Assembly (NCBI GenBank): GCA_022865965.1
Contig: JALHTS010000162.1
Coordinates: 1 to 6,936, forward strand
Reading direction: 5' to 3'
Length of the DNA stretch: 6,936 nucleotides
Source of the DNA: Ignavibacteriaceae bacterium
GTDB lineage: Bacteria > Bacteroidota > Ignavibacteria > Ignavibacteriales > Ignavibacteriaceae
Part shown: positions 1 to 6,936 of the stretch, piece by piece
How the letters are laid out: each line of letters opens with the position of its first letter
How positions within the stretch are numbered: the stretch's first letter is position 1
The notes under the pieces: model-generated
Databases searched by the model: none
Told to the model about the DNA's origin: nothing
The model's input: only the letters and a program-made list of their open reading frames with translations
Made by a program: the position numbers and the translations under genes

Positions 1-1110
1 AAATAAAATGTTATTTCTAATTGCCGGAGTCATTTTTACTCTTGCATCCAATTCAATTTTACTTTTGAGTTTCCCATTTGTTTTATCAATAATCAATACA
101 GATTTAAATAAATCCGAAATGATGATTCGATTATCAGTTATGAGTGGAGCACTGTTAAAAACTGCACCATTAAATTTTTCTTTCCAGATTAATTTATCGC
201 TTTTTTGATCGATTGAAAATAATTGTCCAGAAAGAGTTCCGATATAAACATTTTCATTATCTAAGGCAGGATTCATAATTATTTTTGAACCCGTTTCAAA
301 CTTCCATTTTAGCTCACCATCCATAGTACTTATCTTATAAAGTGTACCGTTATCATCGCCCATAAAAGCAAAGTTATTTTTGATTGTAACACCACTATTA
401 AAAGATGTTCCCATTTTCTTTTTATAAATAACTGAAGATGTCTCGTTGTCTAAACAAATAAATTCACCGTCGTCGGTTCCTAAATAAATTCTTCCATTTG
501 AGTAAGCTGGATTCGAATGAGTAAAAGATTCAATCTTTGTATTCCAGACTTCAGTTCCTTGGGAATTGATTTTTTTAATTGACCCTTCTTCAGTCACAAG
601 AATCAAATCATCATAGATTTTTATCATTTGATTGATCACTCTTCCTTCAATATCAACAAGTTTAAGTTCTTTTCCTTTAAAATAATTATAGAAAATTAGT
701 TCGGTTTTATTTTCATTATTTAATACAAGTGCCGTAACAATTGTATTGTTAAATAGAATTGGAGTTGAAAAAATTGCTCCTTTATATTTTAAAACGCCTG
801 TTTGTTTTCCAGTAAAAATATTAAATGAATGAATTCGTCCGCTAAGATCATGAACAAAAACAGTGGAATCAAAAAATATGAATGATGAATTATTAAAACT
901 TCCGTGAACATCATTCTCCCAGAGCAGATTCAGAGAATCACTAAAATTAATGGGAATATAAAAATTCCTTTCGCCTGATTCAGCAAACATTGTTACAGGT
1001 GCATCATCTTCTTGCGCCATTATCTTAATTATAGATTTCGCACATCCATTAAAAATTAAAATGGACGAAAATATAACTAGGCTTAATAATATTTTTTTCA
1101 GAAATCCCAT
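1..1110 (-). CDS. BamB-like lipoprotein of PQQ/beta-propeller repeats, 3' end cut by window edge
   Basis: An open frame of 370 codons runs from an ATG at 1110-1108 to the left edge without a stop, so the C-terminus lies outside the window. The N-terminus is a lipoprotein signal: MGFLKK, a hydrophobic stretch at residues 7-20, then F-N-G-C with the candidate lipidated cysteine at 23. The -3 residue is Phe rather than Leu, so the lipobox is imperfect. From about residue 68 the protein consists of propeller blades of about 40 residues. Typical examples are GRIYLGTDDGEFICLD (206-221), NGTLYKISTMDGELKWKF (254-271) and VYIGTLSGQLFSID (288-301). At least seven blades are visible and another begins at the edge, similar to the eight-bladed PQQ-like fold of BamB. 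No enzyme motif is seen, so a binding or scaffold role is likely. Ala follows the cysteine, which by the E. coli rule favours the outer membrane. The start overlaps the end of the upstream barrel gene by 13 bases and has no clear Shine-Dalgarno, suggesting translational coupling. It could instead be a generic PQQ-repeat lipoprotein unrelated to BAM. Confidence 0.85.
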   Translation of the reverse strand, partial: MGFLKKILLSLVIFSSILIFNGCAKSIIKIMAQEDDAPVTMFAESGERNFYIPINFSDSLNLLWENDVHGSFNNSSFIFFDSTVFVHDLSGRIHSFNIFTGKQTGVLKYKGAIFSTPILFNNTIVTALVLNNENKTELIFYNYFKGKELKLVDIEGRVINQMIKIYDDLILVTEEGSIKKINSQGTEVWNTKIESFTHSNPAYSNGRIYLGTDDGEFICLDNETSSVIYKKKMGTSFNSGVTIKNNFAFMGDDNGTLYKISTMDGELKWKFETGSKIIMNPALDNENVYIGTLSGQLFSIDQKSDKLIWKEKFNGAVFNSAPLITDNRIIISDLFKSVLIIDKTNGKLKSKIELDARVKMTPAIRNNILF

Positions 1111-3998
1111 CCAAAAAAGAATTGATAAAATAATCCGGGTTGAAAGCTTGAAAAATTATTTTCTATTTTCTTTCCGATGTCATATCGAAGAACTAATACA
1201 CCGAGAAGATTAAACCTTATACCTCCGCCAACACTGCCATAGGTTGTTTCATATTCAGTATCCCAGGCACTTCCTGCATCAAAGAAAGCAGCACCGCGAA
1301 TACCAAAAAATCCTAATCCAAAAAAAGGAAATTTAATATAGAGAGCATCAATCAACGGAAAACGAAATTCTAAAGACGAGAGCCACATTTTTTCACCACG
1401 AATTGTCCATCGAGGCCAGCCTCTTAAATCCCAGCTTCCTCCCATGAAATATCTACGTGCTTCTTTTCCTTCATTGTAAAAAAATCCTAATCTGCCAGCT
1501 ATTGTTGTTGTTAATCCAATTCGATAATAGTGTCTTAAATCAGCAATTACACTAAAATAATTTACATTACTGAATTTAATGTCACTTGTATAACCAAGCA
1601 GAAAAAGTAAGCGGCTTCCGTCTAAAGGACCGGAAGGACCCCATAAAGAATTATCGTGAACGAAAGAGACCGAATTAGTAAGAAGCAAAGCTTTTCGTTG
1701 TTTGATTCCTGCAAAAACTTCTTTATCGGAATTCGCCAGAGAAGCAAGGGCTTCAATCCTTTGAAATTTTGAGATCGGATAATTAAAGCGGAAGAATCCG
1801 CCGAATATTCTTTCAAAGTAATATTCATCCGAATCTCTTATATCATATCTCCTTCCGCTGAAATGAAAAATTCCGTATCCGAAATTAACTCTTTTACTTA
1901 AATCAAGCCGTTCAACTGCAACATTAAAGCTCTTTAAGAAATCACTTTGAACATTTGCAGTGTTATAAAGAAGCAGAAAATATTTATCATCGCCAAGTAA
2001 ATCGCTAAGAGCAAATATAGCACCGCCCTGAGTTCCAAAAACAGGATCTGTAGAAACTAATCCGGCAGCATAATCGAGCGTATATTCTTTTTCATAAACA
2101 GCTTTTTCACGTTCGGAAGAAGAACTAAGACTGCTATAAAACCATTTTCCTCCGGCATCTGATAAATCCATTGTAATAATTACTAATGAATCAGCTTGGT
2201 CTTTTTGCAAATCAAGCAAAAATATCTGAAAAGAAAAATTTTCAAAACCCGTAAAAATTATTTTATCTTTATCATAAAATCTTTGATCGAATGCGCTTGT
2301 GATAAAACGAGATACTCTTTTAACAGTGTCAACTCTCTTTTGATCCTCAGGATAATCCATTTTCCAGATATTTCTTACACTGTCAATATCCGAAGTGAAA
2401 TAAATTTCTTTTTTGTCCGGTGAAACTATCGGAGATGAGACATTAGCATCAAGATAAGTGAGATATCTGATTCTTTTTGAATTACTATCTATTGAAAACA
2501 AATTATACTTTCGCTCAATTTTCCCAGCAGTTCTGTCAGAAGTAAAAATTATTTCATCATCATCTTTTCCAAATGCCGGATCTTTATCATCGTAATAATC
2601 ATTTATTAAACGATCGAGTGAATCTGAAAGAATATTATAGATATAAATATCGCTGAATCCTTTTTGATCAACTGCCTGAAAAGTAACTTTATTTCCGTTT
2701 GAAGAAAATTTGGGAGAACTAATGGATATTAAATTATCCTGCTGAAATGATTTAACTATTTTATTTGTAGAAGTATTAAGAAAATGTATGACATCTGTTG
2801 CACCGCTTTTTGTAACAAAAGCTAACAATCCTTCTTTCGATATATCAATAGCAGATTGGAAAAGATGGAATGATTCAAGTTCGTCAGTTTTTTCACCGCG
2901 TAAAACTAATTCAGGATCTTTTTTTTCTTTACTATTTTCATCTAATTCAATCCTGTAAATAGAAGAATAGCCATCTCTGTTGGCAGAAGTATAGATATAA
3001 TCTTTCCCATCTATTTTAATATGCACAGGACTAAAGTGAAAACCTTTTTCCGTTATTTTCTTTGCTCCAATATTATGAGGAATTTTTTCATCGAATAACG
3101 GATAATATTTTTTCCTAAGCGAATAAAGCCATTCGTTATCTATCTCCTCTATTGTTTTTCCTAAAATATATTCAAGAAGTTTGTTAAAATCTTTATACAT
3201 CCAGAAATTTTCAACCATCAGAAGAACTTTTTCTTCGCCATAATTTTCACTAATGAATTCAAGAAAGCTTTGCCCTTCTTTATACATTAAAAATGAACCG
3301 TAAATTGCGTAAATATTTTCCAGTCCAACAAAATAATTATTTATTACTGCATCACGCATTACCATTTCAGCTTGTGCATCAATATCTGTTGAAAGATATT
3401 CTGCTAAACCTTCAACAAACCACAAAGGCGGAAGAGCATCAGGAGGAATTCTGTGATCTGACAAAGTGCGGTAAATTTTATTTGTCATAAAAACATGCAC
3501 AAGTTCATGACGGATAACATGTTTGAAATCTTGTAACGAACCTGTGGAAGGCAATACTACCCGACCCTTCATAAATTCAAAGAAACCACCGACTCCATCA
3601 GGAATTAATCCCGGAGTAACATTTGTTTGTTGGAATTGTATTGATGTGTTATAAAATATAAGCGGGATTTTCCTGGTGACAACGTGATTTAATCTTACTT
3701 TTAATTCATCATAAATCTCTTCAGCATAAAAAGCTCCTATTTCAGCAACCGCTTCCATTTCCCCATAATAGTAAATATTAAAATGCCTTGTACGGAGAAC
3801 TTTCCAATCAAAATCTTCATACTGAACTTTATTCCTGCCGAAATAATAGAATTGAGCTGATGATAGTTCTGCAAAGAAAAATATAATAAGCAGAATATAT
3901 TTCGTAAGCCGTATCAATTCTGAATTCGGAAGAAATGATTCTAATCTGTTAAAGTCGCTCTTTAAGTTTATTGATATTATCGATTTCACTCGGATCAT
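1098..3998 (-). CDS. Secreted gluzincin protease / TolB-like propeller / Omp85-like barrel fusion protein
   Basis: This encodes 966 residues from the ATG at 3998, or 939 from a TTG at 3917. A signal peptide (hydrophobic 34-43, cleavage likely after SSA at 46-48) targets it to the envelope. Residues about 60-300 form a peptidase MA-like domain with the zinc motif HELVH (H164, E165, H168) and, 28 residues on, WFVEGLAEY, where E196 is the probable third ligand; all needed residues are present. Residues about 315-605 hold five or so PD40/TolB-like blades, such as DEIIFTSDR (481-489), SPIVSPDKKEIYFTSD (522-537) and KIIFTGFE (579-586). Residues about 640-966 resemble the Omp85/BamA surface-antigen barrel: GGSWDLRGW (853-861) recalls the VRGF/Y loop motif, FFDAGSAW (905-912) is a typical late-strand motif, and the chain ends in Phe, as outer-membrane proteins do. 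No POTRA domains are seen. It is likely an outer-membrane protease or assembly factor with a periplasmic or surface propeller; the substrate is unknown. The start overlaps the isomerase gene by 50 bases, and the stop overlaps the lipoprotein gene by 13. Confidence 0.88.
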   Translation of the reverse strand: MIRVKSIISINLKSDFNRLESFLPNSELIRLTKYILLIIFFFAELSSAQFYYFGRNKVQYEDFDWKVLRTRHFNIYYYGEMEAVAEIGAFYAEEIYDELKVRLNHVVTRKIPLIFYNTSIQFQQTNVTPGLIPDGVGGFFEFMKGRVVLPSTGSLQDFKHVIRHELVHVFMTNKIYRTLSDHRIPPDALPPLWFVEGLAEYLSTDIDAQAEMVMRDAVINNYFVGLENIYAIYGSFLMYKEGQSFLEFISENYGEEKVLLMVENFWMYKDFNKLLEYILGKTIEEIDNEWLYSLRKKYYPLFDEKIPHNIGAKKITEKGFHFSPVHIKIDGKDYIYTSANRDGYSSIYRIELDENSKEKKDPELVLRGEKTDELESFHLFQSAIDISKEGLLAFVTKSGATDVIHFLNTSTNKIVKSFQQDNLISISSPKFSSNGNKVTFQAVDQKGFSDIYIYNILSDSLDRLINDYYDDKDPAFGKDDDEIIFTSDRTAGKIERKYNLFSIDSNSKRIRYLTYLDANVSSPIVSPDKKEIYFTSDIDSVRNIWKMDYPEDQKRVDTVKRVSRFITSAFDQRFYDKDKIIFTGFENFSFQIFLLDLQKDQADSLVIITMDLSDAGGKWFYSSLSSSSEREKAVYEKEYTLDYAAGLVSTDPVFGTQGGAIFALSDLLGDDKYFLLLYNTANVQSDFLKSFNVAVERLDLSKRVNFGYGIFHFSGRRYDIRDSDEYYFERIFGGFFRFNYPISKFQRIEALASLANSDKEVFAGIKQRKALLLTNSVSFVHDNSLWGPSGPLDGSRLLFLLGYTSDIKFSNVNYFSVIADLRHYYRIGLTTTIAGRLGFFYNEGKEARRYFMGGSWDLRGWPRWTIRGEKMWLSSLEFRFPLIDALYIKFPFFGLGFFGIRGAAFFDAGSAWDTEYETTYGSVGGGIRFNLLGVLVLRYDIGKKIENNFSSFQPGLFYQFFFGWDF
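3855..3917 (-). other. Signal peptide of the protease-propeller-barrel protein, with alternative TTG start
   Basis: Reading from the TTG at 3917-3915 gives a compact 21-residue signal peptide: short basic n-region (IRLTK), hydrophobic core (YILLIIFFFA), and SSA before Gln as the signal peptidase I site. This start leaves a 31-base gap after the isomerase stop instead of a 50-base overlap. The 27 residues encoded upstream from the ATG at 3998 are polar, lie mostly within the isomerase overlap and look like no domain. No Shine-Dalgarno precedes the TTG, which is common in AT-rich FCB bacteria. I lean toward the TTG, but the sequence does not settle it. Confidence 0.55.
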
Positions 3999-4980
3999 AA
4001 CCTCTTTGTACCGCTATATAATAAGTTATCCAATCACACAAATAAATTAAATCCATTAATCTGGTTTTATAAGTTTCTTCATTACTCTTCAGATTTATAA
4101 CTTCAATTCTATTTTGTTTAAATATTTCACTCAGAAAATTGAATCTTTTCTTAATCTGCAGATGACATTCATCTTCAAGAATATATATCACTTTAACTGG
4201 GAAAGTATTTTCACGGTACGTTTCCCATCCAATTATTTCATTATGATTCATCTCCGGAACCTCATTATGAAACGCGTGGACTTTAGAATTTTCATTAAGC
4301 TGACATTTGAATCTGTATCCTGCAGCAGAAGTTAGATCGGATATTGAATAGATAACAGGAATGAATCCAATTAAACTTTCAGCTAAAGTGAAGGCGTAAT
4401 TTCCGTCTGTTGAATACTCAATCCCTTTTACTTTCCAAAGATTTAATATTTTCTCAATTTGTTTTTTTTGTGAAGTAATGATTCCAAGCTTTTCTAAAGC
4501 TATTAAAAGAGAAAAGAAACTAAGTCCAATAGAATACCTTGGTTGAAATCCTGCCTGAAGTTTTATAATAGGAATAGAATTAGATTTAGCAATTATTTCT
4601 GCTTTACCTCCGGTAGTGAGTACGAGGACTGAGCATTTTTTTTCTATTGCCTGTTCAAGAACTGAAATTGTTTCTTCAGTATTACCTGAATATGAAGATA
4701 CAATCAGCAAAGTATCATCATCGGCAAATTCAGGAAGAAAATAATTTCTATTAACAACAAAAGGAATTTTAAGTTCATCTTTAAGATAATTTTTTATTAA
4801 GTCACCGCTGATTGCCGAACCACCTAATCCTGTAACGACAATGTTAGAAAACTTTTTGGACTGAAGTTGAATTAAATCATAATTATTATTAAGCGCATAT
4901 TCAATCTGCTGCCAGGAATTGATTAAAACATCAAATTGATTATGCGGATCGTACTTATTTATATACTCGGCAATTTTCAT
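3949..4980 (-). CDS. Bifunctional phosphoglucose/phosphomannose isomerase (SIS domain)
   Basis: This 343-residue cytoplasmic enzyme should interconvert glucose-6-phosphate or mannose-6-phosphate with fructose-6-phosphate, linking glycolysis to mannose activation. The length fits the archaeal/bacterial PGI/PMI family (about 300-350), not classical PGI (about 550). Two SIS subdomains are visible. The first has GLGGSAISGD (51-60) and the phosphate-binding SYSGNTEET (96-104). The second has a family-typical segment, NENSK (229-233) then PEMNHNEIIGW (242-252). E230 and H246 stand 16 residues apart, matching the spacing of catalytic Glu203 and His219 that I recall for the Pyrobaculum enzyme. The C-terminal GYDPSEIDNINKLK (327-340) is also characteristic. 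ATG start; the gene begins three bases after the Enzyme I stop, so it is almost certainly co-transcribed with the PTS genes. An AAGGAA lies about 13 bases upstream of the start, a poor ribosome site, which suggests coupling to ptsI translation. No damage is seen. Activity on both sugars is inferred from family. Confidence 0.93.
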   Translation of the reverse strand: MKIAEYINKYDPHNQFDVLINSWQQIEYALNNNYDLIQLQSKKFSNIVVTGLGGSAISGDLIKNYLKDELKIPFVVNRNYFLPEFADDDTLLIVSSYSGNTEETISVLEQAIEKKCSVLVLTTGGKAEIIAKSNSIPIIKLQAGFQPRYSIGLSFFSLLIALEKLGIITSQKKQIEKILNLWKVKGIEYSTDGNYAFTLAESLIGFIPVIYSISDLTSAAGYRFKCQLNENSKVHAFHNEVPEMNHNEIIGWETYRENTFPVKVIYILEDECHLQIKKRFNFLSEIFKQNRIEVINLKSNEETYKTRLMDLIYLCDWITYYIAVQRGYDPSEIDNINKLKERL

Positions 4981-4983
4981 ATT

Positions 4984-6750
4984 CTAAATAATATTCCTTG
5001 TTCTGGTTATGTTATTGTTTTCAAAGAACTTAATTACTTTCTCCTGAATTTCTTTCTCGGATTTACTATGCCTGCATTCGTCGGCTAATGTTTTTGCCGC
5101 TTCGTAACTAAAACTACTGATAATCTTTTTTGCATAAAGTATAGTAGCAGGAGAAATACTGAGTGAATCGAGACCTAGTCCAATTAATAACGGAATGGCA
5201 AGAGTGTCGGCTGCCATTTCGCCGCATAGACTGACAGGTACATTTTGCATCTTAGCGTCTCTGACAATATGGTAAATAGTTCTTATTATGACCGGACTGA
5301 ATTCCTGATAAAGATTAGATACAAGATCATTTCCACGATCTACGGCCATCATATATTGAATTAGATCATTCGTTCCGATGCTTAAAAAATCAACTTCAGA
5401 AGCTAGTTCTTTTGCCATAATAGCTGCTGATGGAACTTCAACCATTATACCTAACTTCATATTTTCATCGAACTTAACTTTTTCTTTCCGAAGCTCCTCT
5501 TTGCATTCATTAATAAGATTTTTTGTTTCCCAAATTTCCTCAATTGCAGATATCATGGGAATCATAAACTTAATATTCTTAATTACACTTGCTTTAAGTA
5601 CTGCACGAATTTGTGTTTTAAATAAACCTTTATTTTCAAGTAAGAATCGTATCCCACGCAGACCAAGAAACGGATTCGGCTCTTTGTAATCGAACAATCT
5701 GAATTTATCACCGCCAATATCAAATGCTCGTATTGTGCAGACGTCCGGATAAATTCTCGAGGCTAGCTTTTCATATATGTTTGTTTGTTCGTCTTCATTT
5801 GGATATTCGCCCAATTCATTAAGTATCTGTTCTGATCTGTATAATCCAATTCCTTTAGCTCCATTTGTAATTACAATATCAATCTCACCTGTTACATCAA
5901 CGTTAGCTTCAAGATTTATTATTTTACCATCTGTAGTTCTGGCAGGTTTATCTTTGAATTCTTTAAGATCAACCTGAAGTTCTTTTAATCTCTGTTGTTT
6001 TGACTTAAAGAAATCAATCTGCTCCTGAGTCGGAGAAGTAAGAATGTAACCATGGAAACCATCGATGATAATTATTTCACCGTCTTTAATAATTTTAGAT
6101 GCATTATGCGTACCGACTATGGCGGGAATATTTAATGATCGCGATATTATTGCAGCGTGAGATGTTAATCCTCCATGATCAGTAACAAATGCAAGTGTGT
6201 CAACTCTTGAAAAAAGTAATGTATCAGCAGGTGTAAGTGATTCGCTAACAACAATCATTTCTTTTTCAATTTTAGATTCCCACCTTTTTTTCTGAAGGTT
6301 ACGAATTATTCTAAACTTAATATCTTCAATATCAAGTGCACGTTCCTTCAAATAAGATTCTTTTGAAATTATCATCAACTCCTGATATTTGGAAATTTCA
6401 TCAGCAACAATATATTCGGGCTGAATTTTTTCCGATTTAATTCTTTCCTTAATATTTTCAAGCAGGATAGGATCATCCAAAATCATTAATTGAGCCTCAA
6501 ATATTCCGGCTCTTTTCTCATCCATTTTTTCACGAGCAATAGAGAATATTTTATTAAGTTCTTTCTTCGATTTTTCAACAGCTTCGTCAAGGTTTCCTAT
6601 CGCTTCATCTACATTAGAAATTTCAGATTTACTTATTTCAATTTTTTCTTTTGTAAAAAGATATGCTTTACCTATTACAATTCCTGGTGCAGCAGCAAGA
6701 CCTGCAATTTTATTTTCGGCTTCACGATATATTTCTTTAAATGATTTCAA
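4984..6750 (-). CDS. ptsI: PTS Enzyme I, phosphoenolpyruvate-protein phosphotransferase
   Basis: This cytoplasmic enzyme autophosphorylates from PEP and passes the phosphate to HPr. At 588 residues it is slightly longer than E. coli EI (575). The N-terminal HPr-binding and swivelling domain begins AAPGIVIGKA (20-29) and carries the phosphorylated histidine in GGLTSHAAI (193-201, H198). The PEP-binding barrel has every expected motif: GIGLYRSE (300-307, R305), IRAFDIGGDK (340-349), NPFLGLRGIR (359-368), GIMVEVPSAA (434-443, E438), LSIGTNDLIQY (456-466), DRGND (471-475) and SLCGEMAAD (507-515, C509). It is therefore expected to be active. The start is TTG: an in-frame stop lies at 6771-6769, with no ATG or GTG before the conserved domain, so TTG at 6750 is the only standard choice. 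That gives about 14 extra residues before the usual EI N-terminus. The TTG overlaps the HPr stop as TTGA, and the isomerase gene follows after three bases. No EII component is visible. Confidence 0.97.
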   Translation of the reverse strand: MKSFKEIYREAENKIAGLAAAPGIVIGKAYLFTKEKIEISKSEISNVDEAIGNLDEAVEKSKKELNKIFSIAREKMDEKRAGIFEAQLMILDDPILLENIKERIKSEKIQPEYIVADEISKYQELMIISKESYLKERALDIEDIKFRIIRNLQKKRWESKIEKEMIVVSESLTPADTLLFSRVDTLAFVTDHGGLTSHAAIISRSLNIPAIVGTHNASKIIKDGEIIIIDGFHGYILTSPTQEQIDFFKSKQQRLKELQVDLKEFKDKPARTTDGKIINLEANVDVTGEIDIVITNGAKGIGLYRSEQILNELGEYPNEDEQTNIYEKLASRIYPDVCTIRAFDIGGDKFRLFDYKEPNPFLGLRGIRFLLENKGLFKTQIRAVLKASVIKNIKFMIPMISAIEEIWETKNLINECKEELRKEKVKFDENMKLGIMVEVPSAAIMAKELASEVDFLSIGTNDLIQYMMAVDRGNDLVSNLYQEFSPVIIRTIYHIVRDAKMQNVPVSLCGEMAADTLAIPLLIGLGLDSLSISPATILYAKKIISSFSYEAAKTLADECRHSKSEKEIQEKVIKFFENNNITRTRNII

Positions 6751-6936
6751 AGTTCGTCGAACCCCCTTTCAAAATAAGAAATAATTTCTTCTGCTGCTTT
6801 TTCTTCATCTACACCATTAAATGATAAAGTTAATTCAGATCCTATTTCAGCTGCTAAAGTCATAACTCCGATTATACTTTTTCCATTTATATGCATACCA
6901 TTACGCGAAATAAAAAACTCGCATTTATATTTCGCC
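6747..6936 (-). CDS. ptsH: HPr phosphocarrier protein, C-terminal part (5' end beyond window)
   Basis: The frame enters from the right edge and encodes 62 residues before a TGA at 6749-6747. HPr accepts phosphate from Enzyme I on a histidine near position 15; that part lies outside the window, so its presence cannot be checked. The visible part matches the HPr fold: INGKSIIGVMTLAAEIGS (fragment residues 16-33), then LTLSFNGVDEEKAAEEI (35-51), and an acidic end, FERGFDEL. The serine in GKSIIGVM (fragment residue 20) corresponds to the regulatory Ser46 phosphorylated by HPr kinase in Gram-positive and many other bacteria, so regulatory phosphorylation is possible. The gene immediately precedes ptsI and overlaps it by four bases, the classic ptsH-ptsI order. 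Too short for an independent start inside the window: the only in-frame ATGs fall within the conserved domain. Confidence 0.93.
   Translation of the reverse strand, partial: AKYKCEFFISRNGMHINGKSIIGVMTLAAEIGSELTLSFNGVDEEKAAEEIISYFERGFDEL
6762..6770 (-). promoter_or_regulatory. Probable ribosome binding site of ptsI inside ptsH
   Basis: The minus strand reads GAAAGGGGG, ending 11 bases before the TTG start of ptsI, within the last codons of ptsH. The spacing is rather long but the purine run is the strongest Shine-Dalgarno-like stretch near any start in the window. It would help initiate at a weak TTG codon, together with termination-reinitiation at the TTGA overlap. Confidence 0.45.

Noticed and set aside
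8..208. Plus-strand open frame of 66 codons with a hydrophobic N-terminus
   Set aside because: Antisense to the propeller lipoprotein frame, which is open for 370 codons with clear repeats.
1091..1120. T-rich/A-rich runs at the barrel-lipoprotein junction as a terminator
   Set aside because: The runs are coding on both sides (FFFGW end and the KKIL signal region) with no G+C-rich stem.
1622..1828. Second minus-strand open frame of 68 codons
   Set aside because: Nested in another frame of the barrel domain coding region, with no recognisable features.
4984..5040. Possible terminator or promoter between ptsI and the isomerase gene
   Set aside because: The genes are three bases apart and no convincing hairpin with a T-run is visible.
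5378..5689. Plus-strand open frame of 103 codons
   Set aside because: It lies wholly antisense to the conserved barrel of Enzyme I, and its low-complexity Ser/Ile-rich product resembles no family; a shadow of ptsI.
6490..6744. Plus-strand open frame of 84 codons, Phe/Tyr-rich
   Set aside because: Antisense to the Lys/Glu-rich N-terminal part of Enzyme I; Phe-rich shadows are expected opposite AAA/GAA codons.

Overview
The window is one block of five genes, all on the minus strand, AT-rich (roughly one third G+C by eye) and packed with gaps of a few bases or short overlaps. Three genes are complete. The ptsH-like gene is cut by the right edge and the lipoprotein gene by the left edge. I see no internal promoter, terminator, RNA gene, mobile element or CRISPR array, and no stretch of 300 bases without a gene. 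The layout looks like a single operon read from right to left.

Organism: an Omp85-type barrel and an outer-membrane-type lipoprotein indicate a Gram-negative (diderm) bacterium. The AT-rich coding, weak Shine-Dalgarno signals, a PTS phosphorelay beside an archaeal/FCB-type bifunctional sugar isomerase, and a TolB-like propeller fused to a barrel fit the Bacteroidetes/Chlorobi/Ignavibacteria group, perhaps Ignavibacteria. This placement is inference from gene content, not from a marker gene.

Right half (about 3949-6936): the C-terminal part of HPr, then PTS Enzyme I with every catalytic motif in place, then a bifunctional phosphoglucose/phosphomannose isomerase. HPr and EI overlap by four bases (TTGA) and EI is three bases from the isomerase. 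Together they suggest PEP-dependent phosphorelay or carbon-status signalling coupled to hexose-phosphate interconversion. No sugar-specific EII component is visible.

Left half (1-3998): a secreted protein of about 940-966 residues joins a zinc gluzincin protease domain (HELVH plus a downstream EGLAEY), a TolB/PD40-like beta-propeller and a C-terminal Omp85/BamA-like barrel domain. Its end overlaps by 13 bases a lipoprotein built almost wholly of PQQ/BamB-like propeller blades. A protease-propeller-barrel protein coupled to a BamB-like lipoprotein is the most unusual thing here. It looks like a dedicated outer-membrane assembly, secretion or quality-control module of unknown substrate.
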